NCBI GenBank assembly: GCA_025358455.1
Contig: JANYJP010000039.1
Span: 1-41,276 of the forward strand
Origin: Bacteroidales bacterium
GTDB lineage: Bacteria; Bacteroidota; Bacteroidia; Bacteroidales; VadinHA17
DNA: 41,276 bases
Direction of reading: 5' to 3'
Part shown: positions 34,250 through 41,276 of the stretch, in pieces
Layout of the letters: every line of letters starts with the position of its first letter
Position numbering within the stretch: the first letter of the stretch is position 1
Position numbers and translations under genes: made by a program
The notes under the pieces: model-generated
The model's database searches: none
Seen by the model: the letters and a program-made list of their open reading frames with translations, nothing else
What the model was told of the DNA's origin: nothing

Positions 34250-35365
34250 ATGGTAATAAATCTTGGGAATTCCCTTATTAAAGACTGGAATGGCTATAAA
34301 GGCAGACCTTTTCTTATCTCTGGTCCATGCAGTGCTGAGACTGAAGAGCAAGTTATGGAAACTGCCAGGCAACTTGCAAAGCTAAATGAAGTAAGTGTCT
34401 ATCGTGCAGGTATCTGGAAACCAAGAACACGACCGAATTCATTTGAAGGAGTTGGTTCCGAAGGGTTGAAATGGCTCAGAAGGGTCAAACAGGAAACAGG
34501 CCTTTTGGTTGGTACGGAAGTTGCCAATGAAAAACATGTTTACGAGGCATTAAAATATGGCGTCGATATGTTATGGATCGGGGCGCGTACTTCGGTTAAT
34601 CCGTTCACAGTTCAGGAGATATCTGACGCCCTTAATGGAGTTGATGTTATGGTGCTTGTAAAGAATCCGATAAATCCCGACCTGGAACTATGGATAGGCG
34701 CCATAGAACGAATTGCCAGGGCAGGAATAACCAGGATCGGAGCTATTCATCGTGGCTTCTCTTCATACGAAAAGACATTATATCGTAATCAGCCCAACTG
34801 GCAATTGCCAATAGAATTGAGAAGACGGATTCCGGATTTACCAATTATATGTGATCCAAGTCATATTTCCGGATCGAGGCAGTATCTGCATGAAATTTCC
34901 CAAAAGGCAATGGACCTGAACTTTGATGGATTAATGATTGAATCGCATATTGATCCTGCAAATGCGTTAAGTGATGCCGCTCAACAGCTAACGCCAAACG
35001 ATCTAAAGGAGCTTTTAAGCAGGCTGATATACAGGAATGCAAGCACATCTGATCCTAAATTGCTTGATGTACTTGGCGAACTCAGACAGCAGATCGATGT
35101 TTATGATGATCATCTTCTTGACCTGATGGAACAAAGAATGAAAATAGCAGAAACCATAGGGCAGTATAAAAAGGAAAATAATATCACTATCTTGCAGAGT
35201 ACCAGATGGGATGAAATTATAAATAAAGTGATGGCCAGGGGAAAGGCAAAAGGGCTTAGTGCAGACCTGATTGATACAATTTTCAAGGCAATTCACCAGG
35301 AGTCTATTAACCATCAGATGAAGGTCATGAATAATGATGCAAAAGATCATGACGATAAAAAATAA
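34250..35365 (+). CDS. DAHP synthase fused to chorismate mutase
   Basis: Residues 1-265 are a type I beta (KDO8PS-like) DAHP synthase: ISGPCSAETEEQV, YRAGIWKPRTRPNSFEGVG, GTEVANEKHVYEAL, WIGARTSVNP, GAIHRGFSSYEK, CDPSHISGSR and MIESHIDP with metal ligands. Residues from about 280 are an AroQ-type chorismate mutase (LRQQIDVYDDHLLDLMEQRM, AETIGQYKKENNI). The first half makes the first shikimate intermediate from PEP and erythrose 4-phosphate, the second makes prephenate from chorismate. In characterised fusions the mutase domain mediates feedback by prephenate or chorismate. The arrangement links the entry step to the Phe/Tyr branch, matching the Tyr/Phe leader. Confidence 0.94.
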   Translation: MVINLGNSLIKDWNGYKGRPFLISGPCSAETEEQVMETARQLAKLNEVSVYRAGIWKPRTRPNSFEGVGSEGLKWLRRVKQETGLLVGTEVANEKHVYEALKYGVDMLWIGARTSVNPFTVQEISDALNGVDVMVLVKNPINPDLELWIGAIERIARAGITRIGAIHRGFSSYEKTLYRNQPNWQLPIELRRRIPDLPIICDPSHISGSRQYLHEISQKAMDLNFDGLMIESHIDPANALSDAAQQLTPNDLKELLSRLIYRNASTSDPKLLDVLGELRQQIDVYDDHLLDLMEQRMKIAETIGQYKKENNITILQSTRWDEIINKVMARGKAKGLSADLIDTIFKAIHQESINHQMKVMNNDAKDHDDKK

Positions 35366-35379
35366 AATATAAGTAACCT

Positions 35380-36630
35380 ATGGAAAGATTAATTGATCCG
35401 TCCGCAATTAAAGGCAATATCAAAGCTCCGGCTTCAAAAAGTATGACTCAGCGGGCTGTTGCTGCCGCATTACTGGCTGACGGACAAAGCATAATCCAAA
35501 ATCCATCTTATTGCGATGATTCATTAGCTGCAATGAGTATTGCTGTTGGTTTGGGAGCACGGGTGGAACCACAGGTTCATGAACTGAAAATCACTGGATC
35601 TGCAATTCTGAAAGAGCCGAAACTTAATTGCGGCGAATCGGGACTGGCTATCCGTATGTTTGCTCCTATCGCAGCATTATATCCTGTTGAGATAACAATG
35701 GTTGGGGCAAATTCGCTTAAGAAAAGACCTATGTTTATGATTGAAGAAGCCCTGAACCAGCTTGGGGTGAAGTGTTCAAGCTCAAATGGGTTTCTTCCGC
35801 TTACCATTCAGGGACCAATCAAAGGAGGCCGTTGTGAAATTGACGGATCTGTAAGTAGTCAGCTTTTAACAGGGTTGCTGATGGCACTTCCTCTTGCCGC
35901 TAAAGACTCAGAAATAAAAGTAAATAACCTGAAGAGTAAACCATACATTGATATGACTATTCAGTTACTTAAATCATTCGGTATTACAATTCAAAACACA
36001 GGTTATAACCTGTTTCAGATACATGGCAATCAAAAGTATATACCTCACAACTACACAGTTGAAGGAGACTGGAGTGGTGGGGCATTTCTTCTTGTGGCCG
36101 GCGCAATAAACGGACAGATTAAAATAGAGGGTCTGCGGAGCGACAGTATGCAAAGCGATATGGCTATCATCAAGGCTCTTAAGGCTGCCGGTGCAAAAAT
36201 GAATATAAATGAAAACCATATTGAAATTTCAAAATCCGAACTTAAATCATTTGATTTTGATGCTACTGAATCGCCTGACCTTTTCCCTCCTCTTGTTGCC
36301 CTGGCAGCTTATTGCGATGGCAAATCCAATATCAAAGGAGTTTCACGGTTAATATTTAAGGAGAGCAACAGAGCTTCAACACTCAAAGAAGAGTTCGGAA
36401 AGATGAACATTAGTGTTGATATTAAAGATGATGTTATGACTGTTACAGGCGGTCAGACAAAAGGGGCGCGTGTTGAATCGCATGATGATCACAGGATTGC
36501 TATGGCAGTTGCCGTTGCATCTCTTGGTGCTGAAGGAAAAGTTCACATCAGGGATTCTCAATGTGTTGCAAAATCATATCCGGGCTTTTTTGACGATCTC
36601 CGGAATCTTGGAGCAGTTATTCATGAATGA
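35380..36630 (+). CDS. aroA: 3-phosphoshikimate 1-carboxyvinyltransferase (EPSP synthase)
   Basis: AroA adds enolpyruvate from PEP to shikimate 3-phosphate. In 416 residues it has KSMTQRAVAAALLADG, CGESGLAIRMFAPIAAL, SSQLLTGLLMALPLA, ESPDLFPPLVALAAYCDG, KESNRASTLKEEFGKM and SHDDHRIAMAVAVASLG. The first substrate-binding loop reads NCGESGLAIR where many enzymes have NAGTAMR or NSGTT.R, a class variant. It starts 14 nt after the fused DAHP synthase gene. No other shikimate gene (aroB, aroC, aroE) is in the window. Confidence 0.94.
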   Translation: MERLIDPSAIKGNIKAPASKSMTQRAVAAALLADGQSIIQNPSYCDDSLAAMSIAVGLGARVEPQVHELKITGSAILKEPKLNCGESGLAIRMFAPIAALYPVEITMVGANSLKKRPMFMIEEALNQLGVKCSSSNGFLPLTIQGPIKGGRCEIDGSVSSQLLTGLLMALPLAAKDSEIKVNNLKSKPYIDMTIQLLKSFGITIQNTGYNLFQIHGNQKYIPHNYTVEGDWSGGAFLLVAGAINGQIKIEGLRSDSMQSDMAIIKALKAAGAKMNINENHIEISKSELKSFDFDATESPDLFPPLVALAAYCDGKSNIKGVSRLIFKESNRASTLKEEFGKMNISVDIKDDVMTVTGGQTKGARVESHDDHRIAMAVAVASLGAEGKVHIRDSQCVAKSYPGFFDDLRNLGAVIHE

Positions 36631-36669
36631 TATATTTATAGGCCTCTAACCTGTAATTATGATATTAAT

Positions 36670-38043
36670 ATGATAAAAACTATGGAAACGATCAGAAAAA
36701 TTATTTTAACAGAAAAAGAAATGCCAAGGCAATGGTATAATATCATTCCTGACATGCCAAACAAACCAATGCCTCCACTTCATCCTGTAACCCGGATGCC
36801 TGTGGGCCCTGAGGATCTGGCTGCTGTTTTTCCCATGGAGTTAATAAAGCAGGAGGTCTCGGCAGAAAGATATATTGATATACCGGAAGAGGTTCTTGAC
36901 CTTTACAGGACCTTTCGTCCCTCTCCTCTGTTCAGGGCTGTTAATCTTGAAAAAGCACTTGGAACAAAAAGCAAAATTTACTATAAATATGAAGGTGGTA
37001 ATTATTCAGGCTCTCATAAAGCTAACACTGCTATTCCCCAGGCTTATTACAATAAAAAAGAGGGAGTCAGGAGGATCACTACAGAGACAGGAGCCGGACA
37101 ATGGGGTAGCGCTATGAGTTTCGCGTGTCAGTACTTCGGCCTTGAGCTTCTGGTGTTCATGGTTAAAGTCAGTTACGATCAAAAACCAGGACGGAAACTT
37201 TTGATGAATACTTATAATGCCAAGGTGATAGCTTCGCCAAGCACTATGACAGTTTACGGCAGGAAAGTCCTTGAGCTGGATCCTGACTCACCCGGATCTC
37301 TCGGTATAGCAATTTCTGAAGCAATGGAGGTTGCTGTACAGGATCCATATACTAAATATTCCCTTGGCAGTGTTCTCAATCATGTAATTCTTCACCAGAC
37401 AATTATAGGCGAAGAAGCTCTGATTCAAATGGGAAAGACCGGCGATTACCCCGACGTAGTAATTGGTTGTTTTGGGGGCGGATCAAACTTCTCAGGAATT
37501 GCATTTCCATTCCTTCGTGAAAAACTTCATAGCAAAAAGAAAACCAGATTTGTAGCTGTTGAACCTGCATCATGTCCCAAACTTACCAAAGGGAAATTCA
37601 TGTATGACTTTGGCGATTCGGCCGGGATGACACCTCTCCTTCCGATGTACACTCTCGGACATAATTATATACCTGAGAAGATCCACGCGGGAGGTTTACG
37701 TTACCACGGTGCAGGAGTAATTGTGAGCCAGCTCCTGAAAGACGGACTCATAGAAGCAAAGGCAAAGATGCAAAGGGAATGTTTTGAGGCAGGTGTGCTT
37801 TTTGCAAGAACAGAAGGCATTCTTCCTGCTCCTGAATCAACTTATGCAATCGCAGGAGCACTTGATGAAGCAAGAAAAGCCGATCTTGAGGGAGTATCAA
37901 AAACAATACTTTTTAACCTTAGCGGTCATGGTCATTTCGATATTTCTGCCTATGAGAAGTATTTTGAGAATAATCTGCCGGATCATGAACTGACCACCGC
38001 GGAGATCGAAGATGCTATTTCTAAAATAAATCTACCATCCTGA
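36670..38043 (+). CDS. trpB2: TrpB2-type tryptophan synthase beta-like enzyme
   Basis: The 457-residue PLP fold-type II protein has the long N-terminal extension (MPRQWYNIIPDMPNKPMPPL, a TrpB2 feature), RPSPLFRAVNLEKALG, the PLP lysine in YSGSHKANTAIPQAYY, ETGAGQWGSAMSFACQYFG, and the phosphate loop CFGGGSNFSGIAFPF. TrpB2 enzymes make tryptophan from indole and serine and do not form the usual tight complex with TrpA. No trpA or other trp gene is near. An alternative start at 36682 removes four residues. It is the last plus-strand gene before a convergent junction. Confidence 0.92.
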   Translation: MIKTMETIRKIILTEKEMPRQWYNIIPDMPNKPMPPLHPVTRMPVGPEDLAAVFPMELIKQEVSAERYIDIPEEVLDLYRTFRPSPLFRAVNLEKALGTKSKIYYKYEGGNYSGSHKANTAIPQAYYNKKEGVRRITTETGAGQWGSAMSFACQYFGLELLVFMVKVSYDQKPGRKLLMNTYNAKVIASPSTMTVYGRKVLELDPDSPGSLGIAISEAMEVAVQDPYTKYSLGSVLNHVILHQTIIGEEALIQMGKTGDYPDVVIGCFGGGSNFSGIAFPFLREKLHSKKKTRFVAVEPASCPKLTKGKFMYDFGDSAGMTPLLPMYTLGHNYIPEKIHAGGLRYHGAGVIVSQLLKDGLIEAKAKMQRECFEAGVLFARTEGILPAPESTYAIAGALDEARKADLEGVSKTILFNLSGHGHFDISAYEKYFENNLPDHELTTAEIEDAISKINLPS

Positions 38044-38057
38044 AAACCATAGGATTC

Positions 38058-38158
38058 TAACTCTGTGCAACTCTGTGCCCCTCTGTGTTCCTCTGTGTAA
38101 GTTCTTTAAAACCGTTACACAAAGAGCCACAGAGAAGACACAGAAAGCCACAGAGATT
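38058..38158 (+). repeat. CTCTGTG/CACAGAG intergenic repeat, copy D, at a convergent junction
   Basis: Four CTCTGTG-type units, a hairpin core (CTCTGTGTAAGTTC ... GTTACACAAAGAG) and inverted CACAGAG units fill the gap between trpB2 and the opposing NIPSNAP gene. It is the most complete copy and could act as a two-way terminator, though no U-tract is present. Confidence 0.8.
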
Positions 38159-38166
38159 TATTTATA

Positions 38167-38970
38167 TCAAAAATCTGAATACGAAGTTGGGTGCATCAGA
38201 TACGGGTTGGCCTTTGATACGGTATTTTTATACTCATCCATCCCTGACAATTTCTTCCACCCGTCGGAGCCCCCAAATGCTTTCCAATGATCATCATGCG
38301 ATTTCATATCTGAATATGTAGTCATATACATTAACCTGGGCATTCTGCTTCCAATTAATACCTGTCCGTAAAATACTGCATTGGAACCGACACTTTCAAA
38401 TATTTTCATCTCACCACCTTCATTAAACATTTGAATTTTCTTTGTTGCTTTAGCTTCAGTGGCACTTTCATAACTGCGCAGTTCATATATTCTTTCTGCT
38501 GCAGGTGTGGTATATGACGGAATTTTAAACTCCGGCATAAGTGAAAAAGCCTTCAAAAGAATACTTTCATATCTTACAAATGGCGCATTGTCATAAGGGG
38601 CATCAAGAAAGTCCTTCCCGGCCTGAGTATAAACCTGATCTTTGGCCAGTTTATCTGATAATTGCAAAAACTGATCAATAGTTTTGAAAGGGATGAATAC
38701 ATAGACTATTTTCCCAAAAGCTGTATCTGACTCTATTGGTTTGAAAACACCTACAGTGGGAATGCCGGCGCGATGAAGAGCTGGCAGATATGCATCCTTC
38801 AGGTAGGCATCAATGCCTGCTTCATGAGCTTTATCAGCAACACGATAAATTTTTATTTCGAAATACTGTTGCTTGCCTGCTGGTGCTCCATAATTATTGG
38901 CCGTAAACGACATGAAAAACAGTACCAGTATGACTGGTGCAATAAAGGTAAAAAAAGTTGATCTTTTCAT
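38167..38970 (-). CDS. Exported NIPSNAP-family protein
   Basis: The 267-residue protein has a signal peptide (FFTFIAPVILVLFFMSFTA, then NNYG). Two NIPSNAP-like ferredoxin-fold repeats follow: one from about residue 35 (YFEIKIYRVADKAHEAGIDA ... VGVFKPIESD) and one from about 160 (RIYELRSYESATEAKA ... DDHWKAFGGSDGWKKL). NIPSNAP proteins have no firm enzymatic function; bacterial exported members occur near sugar- or organic-acid-degrading genes. It lies 114 nt downstream of the phosphotriesterase-like gene on the same strand, so a shared transcript is likely. Confidence 0.85.
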   Translation of the reverse strand: MKRSTFFTFIAPVILVLFFMSFTANNYGAPAGKQQYFEIKIYRVADKAHEAGIDAYLKDAYLPALHRAGIPTVGVFKPIESDTAFGKIVYVFIPFKTIDQFLQLSDKLAKDQVYTQAGKDFLDAPYDNAPFVRYESILLKAFSLMPEFKIPSYTTPAAERIYELRSYESATEAKATKKIQMFNEGGEMKIFESVGSNAVFYGQVLIGSRMPRLMYMTTYSDMKSHDDHWKAFGGSDGWKKLSGMDEYKNTVSKANPYLMHPTSYSDF

Positions 38971-39084
38971 AATTAAATTATTGGTTATCAGTTATAAATA
39001 AATTATTACTATGCTTTTTCGGCTATTATTCCAATATTCCGTTTAAAGTTCTTAAACAAAATCATATCAGATACAAGCACTAAA

Positions 39085-40095
39085 TTATATCTTGCGAACT
39101 CCAATGGTAAACGCTTTAGCCGGATTAATAACCAGCAGCTGATGAATATCCTTCTCAGAAAATCCCTCTCTTCTGAGAAGTGGAACCAGTTTCTCAAACA
39201 ATATTGTATAGCCATGGAAGTCTCCTCCATTAACCTCTCCGGGATGATACCAACCCGAATCATGTGATAAGAGCACTCTGTTAAGTAAGCTATTGTCTTT
39301 CAGTTTTTTAATCATTCGAACATAATCCTGAAGGTTATCGTTGCTTATACCATCAAGTCCGATCCATGCTCCCATTCCTGCAGCTTTAACATGGTTGTTC
39401 AGATCTTTTTCATTCTGAGCATGTACCCATATAAAAGCATCAGGTTCTACCCCTTCCTCCTTTAATATTTCCAGTTGTTCAAAAGCAGGAATTGCAGGTC
39501 CGGTATGTGAAGCAATTGTCATACCGGTTTGAAGATGTGTTCTTGCTGCTGCAACTACCAGTTTTTTATGCAAATCTGACAAATTTCCGCCGGTTACACC
39601 AATTTTTATAAATCCTGGCTTTACCCTGGTCCCTCCAATGCCATTGTTCCATTCATTAATCCATCGGGCAGCAAGTTGATCGGCTGTTTCATCGAAAGCA
39701 TATTTTGGGATATATTTATTATTAGTTCCTGCACCATACAAACCTGTATTTGTTATAATATTTAAACCGGTAGAATCTGAAAGGACACTCAGCAGTCGCG
39801 GGTCTCTTCCAAGATATGCAGGTGTGCAATCAACAAATGTCTGGCAGCCAAGTTCTTTTATTTGTTTGAGAAATGGCAAAGCTCTTTCAATTACTTTGGA
39901 TTTATCCCATCTCTGCTCTGTAATTGAATCGGCTCCGATAAAGTCGACAAGAATATGCTCATGTATTAGCGAAACACCCATCTTACTGGCCGCGACAGGT
40001 CCATTAACTGTCATGATTATACTGTCTTTTTCTGAAGAGCAACGAATCATCAGAATAATGAACCATATTACACAGATAACCTTTCTCATTTTCAT
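39085..40095 (-). CDS. Phosphotriesterase-like amidohydrolase, exported
   Basis: The 336-residue protein has a hydrophobic N-terminus (VICVIWFIILMIRCSS) that could be a lipoprotein signal, with an imperfect lipobox MIRC. The amidohydrolase metal ligands are visible: HEHILVD (HxH), the carboxylated-lysine segment PGFIKIGVTGG, ASHTGP, WVHAQNE and LSHDSGW (catalytic Asp). Phosphotriesterase-like proteins are usually lactonases, with organophosphate hydrolysis a side activity. The substrate is unknown. A start two residues later (40089) is equally possible. Confidence 0.85.
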   Translation of the reverse strand: MKMRKVICVIWFIILMIRCSSEKDSIIMTVNGPVAASKMGVSLIHEHILVDFIGADSITEQRWDKSKVIERALPFLKQIKELGCQTFVDCTPAYLGRDPRLLSVLSDSTGLNIITNTGLYGAGTNNKYIPKYAFDETADQLAARWINEWNNGIGGTRVKPGFIKIGVTGGNLSDLHKKLVVAAARTHLQTGMTIASHTGPAIPAFEQLEILKEEGVEPDAFIWVHAQNEKDLNNHVKAAGMGAWIGLDGISNDNLQDYVRMIKKLKDNSLLNRVLLSHDSGWYHPGEVNGGDFHGYTILFEKLVPLLRREGFSEKDIHQLLVINPAKAFTIGVRKI

Positions 40096-40233
40096 AATAT
40101 TTCAATACCAATTCAAATATCACAATTCTATTTCAATTTCCCTGCTTCATGATTGTGAATTTTTAATATGATAAGAATACGAAATCATAAATCCTTCATT
40201 ACTTAAGTAAAATATCTATATTTAAATCATAGA

Positions 40234-40761
40234 ATGGGAATGATGAAGAGAATACTTGTTGACATGGACGGGGTTCTGGCAGATGTCTATCACCGGTTTT
40301 TTGAACTTCACGAAAGCGAAACAGGGTCGGTATTGACATTCGACGATATTATAGGTTTAAAGGAGGGAGAAGCATTTCCGGGGCTTGCCAGATGGGTGGA
40401 TACTCCGGGATTCTTCAGAACTATTCCCGTAATGGCGGGAAGCCAGAGAGTTCTTAAATTACTAAATGAGAAATTCGATATTGTAGTAGTTTCCATGGCA
40501 ACGGAATTTCCCGCAAGCCTTACTGACAAACAATTATGGCTTAATGATAACTTCCCCTTTATTACCTGGAGACAGATAGTCTTTTGTGGAAATAAGAACA
40601 TAATCCAGGCTGATATCATGATAGATGATCACCTGAAGAACCTTGATAATTTCAAAGGAGAAACCATAATGTTCATTCAACCTCATAACATGAATCTGAA
40701 GAATACCCCTCACAGACGAGCTGATTCATGGGAAGAAATAGAGAAACTTCTTTTATCATAA
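40234..40761 (+). CDS. 5'(3')-deoxyribonucleotidase (NT5C-type HAD phosphatase)
   Basis: The 175-residue HAD-superfamily protein has the nucleophile motif VDMDGVLADVYHRFFE, a second motif VVVSMATEFP, and the metal-binding DIMIDDHLKNL near the C-terminus. Length and the DMDGVLAD form fit the small deoxyribonucleotidase family that dephosphorylates dNMPs. It is cytoplasmic, with no signal. ATG codons at 40240 and 40243 are alternative starts. Its neighbours do not suggest a pathway. Confidence 0.85.
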   Translation: MGMMKRILVDMDGVLADVYHRFFELHESETGSVLTFDDIIGLKEGEAFPGLARWVDTPGFFRTIPVMAGSQRVLKLLNEKFDIVVVSMATEFPASLTDKQLWLNDNFPFITWRQIVFCGNKNIIQADIMIDDHLKNLDNFKGETIMFIQPHNMNLKNTPHRRADSWEEIEKLLLS

Positions 40762-40901
40762 CGGATGCTCCTTCTTTAAGCGCAGATGGGAACCAGGAAC
40801 GTTAAAATTCATTAAGATCCATGAACCCGGATAATATTAGATAAAAAATAATCATATTTATAGAATCTAACTAAACTCTAAACTGACTTAAATAACAACC
40901 A

Positions 40902-41276
40902 ATGGAAAATGAAATCAAACCGGCTATAAAGCGGTTAAACTCACTTGATGCTTTACGCGGATTCGACATGTTCTGGATAATGGGTGGAGAAGGCATATTC
41001 GTAGGACTGGCATCACTTACAGGTTTGCCAATCTTTAAATGGTGGGTAGAACAATGTGAGCATGTTCCATGGCATGGGTTCCATTTTTATGACATGATTT
41101 TCCCGCTTTTCCTTTTTATTGCCGGAATCTCGTTCCCATTCTCTCTTTCAAAACGATTAGCCAATAATGATAGCCGCAGTTCTATATATAAACATGTAAT
41201 AAGTCGTGGACTAATACTGGTTCTTCTTGGAATAATATATAATAATGGTATAAATTTCGATTTCGCCCATCTGCGT
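40902..41276 (+). CDS. HGSNAT/DUF5009-family membrane acyltransferase, N-terminal fragment (runs off the right edge)
   Basis: The first 125 codons are present and open to the end of the window. The sequence has RLNSLDALRGFDMFWIMGG, the family's RxxSLDxLRGfdm start at the first transmembrane helix, then HGFHFYDMIFPLFLFIAGIS, a second helix with the conserved D.IFP.FLF.AG pattern, and a third helix (GLILVLLGIIY). Eukaryotic HGSNAT acetylates terminal glucosamine of heparan sulfate across the lysosomal membrane; bacterial relatives are presumed to acylate envelope sugars. The substrate here is unknown. Confidence 0.85.
   Translation, partial: MENEIKPAIKRLNSLDALRGFDMFWIMGGEGIFVGLASLTGLPIFKWWVEQCEHVPWHGFHFYDMIFPLFLFIAGISFPFSLSKRLANNDSRSSIYKHVISRGLILVLLGIIYNNGINFDFAHLR

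Noticed and set aside
35974-36219. Minus-strand ORF within aroA
   Set aside because: Antisense to well-conserved EPSP synthase sequence, with Cys/His-rich composition typical of shadow frames.
38058-38158. Regularly spaced CTCTGTG units as a small CRISPR array
   Set aside because: Units are about 7 nt and spaced 8-10 nt apart, with no spacers of normal length and no cas genes.
39009-39263. Minus-strand ORF of 84 codons overlapping the phosphotriesterase-like gene
   Set aside because: It is an out-of-frame shadow of the 3' end of that gene.

Overview
The window comes from a Bacteroidota genome, probably an uncultured Bacteroidales-like lineage. Gene starts lack Shine-Dalgarno sequences, the promoters I can see have the Bacteroidota form (-7 TAnnTTTG with a TTTG-like -33), and the left part is full of exported sugar-acting enzymes. 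The right-hand two thirds is an amino-acid biosynthesis island. I saw no tRNA, rRNA, CRISPR array, transposase or phage gene.

Layout. (1) 1-5835, minus strand: exported carbohydrate genes, namely the N-terminus of a GH3 beta-glucosidase, a six-hairpin glycosidase-like protein, an SGNH hydrolase, a DUF6807 lipoprotein and a Tat-type Gfo/Idh/MocA oxidoreductase. (2) 6010-6615, plus strand: a small exported coiled-coil membrane protein of unknown function. (3) 6761-11237, minus strand: a lipoprotein sugar isomerase/epimerase, a large GH2-like protein that seems to lack its catalytic residues, and the 3' remnant of a second Gfo/Idh/MocA gene. (4) 11673-23545, plus strand: ilvD-ilvB-ilvN-ilvC-leuA-leuC-leuD-cimA-leuB. 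(5) 23616-30999, plus strand: hisG-D-C-B-H-A-F-IE, a complete histidine pathway from PRPP. (6) 31122-38043, plus strand: prephenate dehydratase, aminotransferase, prephenate dehydrogenase, DAHP synthase-chorismate mutase, EPSP synthase and a TrpB2-type enzyme. (7) 38167-40095, minus strand: an exported NIPSNAP protein and a phosphotriesterase-like hydrolase. (8) 40234-41276, plus strand: a deoxyribonucleotidase and the start of an HGSNAT/DUF5009-type membrane acyltransferase.

The main discovery is regulatory. Each of the three biosynthetic operons is preceded by a TAnnTTTG promoter, then 18-22 nt later a tiny ORF rich in the operon's own end products, then an intrinsic terminator just before the first structural gene. 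The ilv-leu leader peptide has 11 Ile/Val/Leu in 19 residues, the his leader has four His in 17, and the aromatic leader has ten Tyr/Phe in 21 including YYYFYFYF. In each case a short sequence at or beside the leader stop codon can pair with the left arm of the terminator. A ribosome finishing the leader should mask that sequence and favour termination, while a ribosome stalled on scarce charged tRNA should leave it free and favour read-through. This is classical leader-peptide attenuation, found three times in 20 kb of a Bacteroidota chromosome.

The ilv-leu operon carries a citramalate-synthase-type gene between leuD and leuB. CimA with LeuCD and LeuB would make 2-oxobutyrate from pyruvate, so isoleucine could be made without threonine deaminase, and one attenuator would control all three branched-chain amino acids. 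Two families of dispersed intergenic repeats punctuate the operons.
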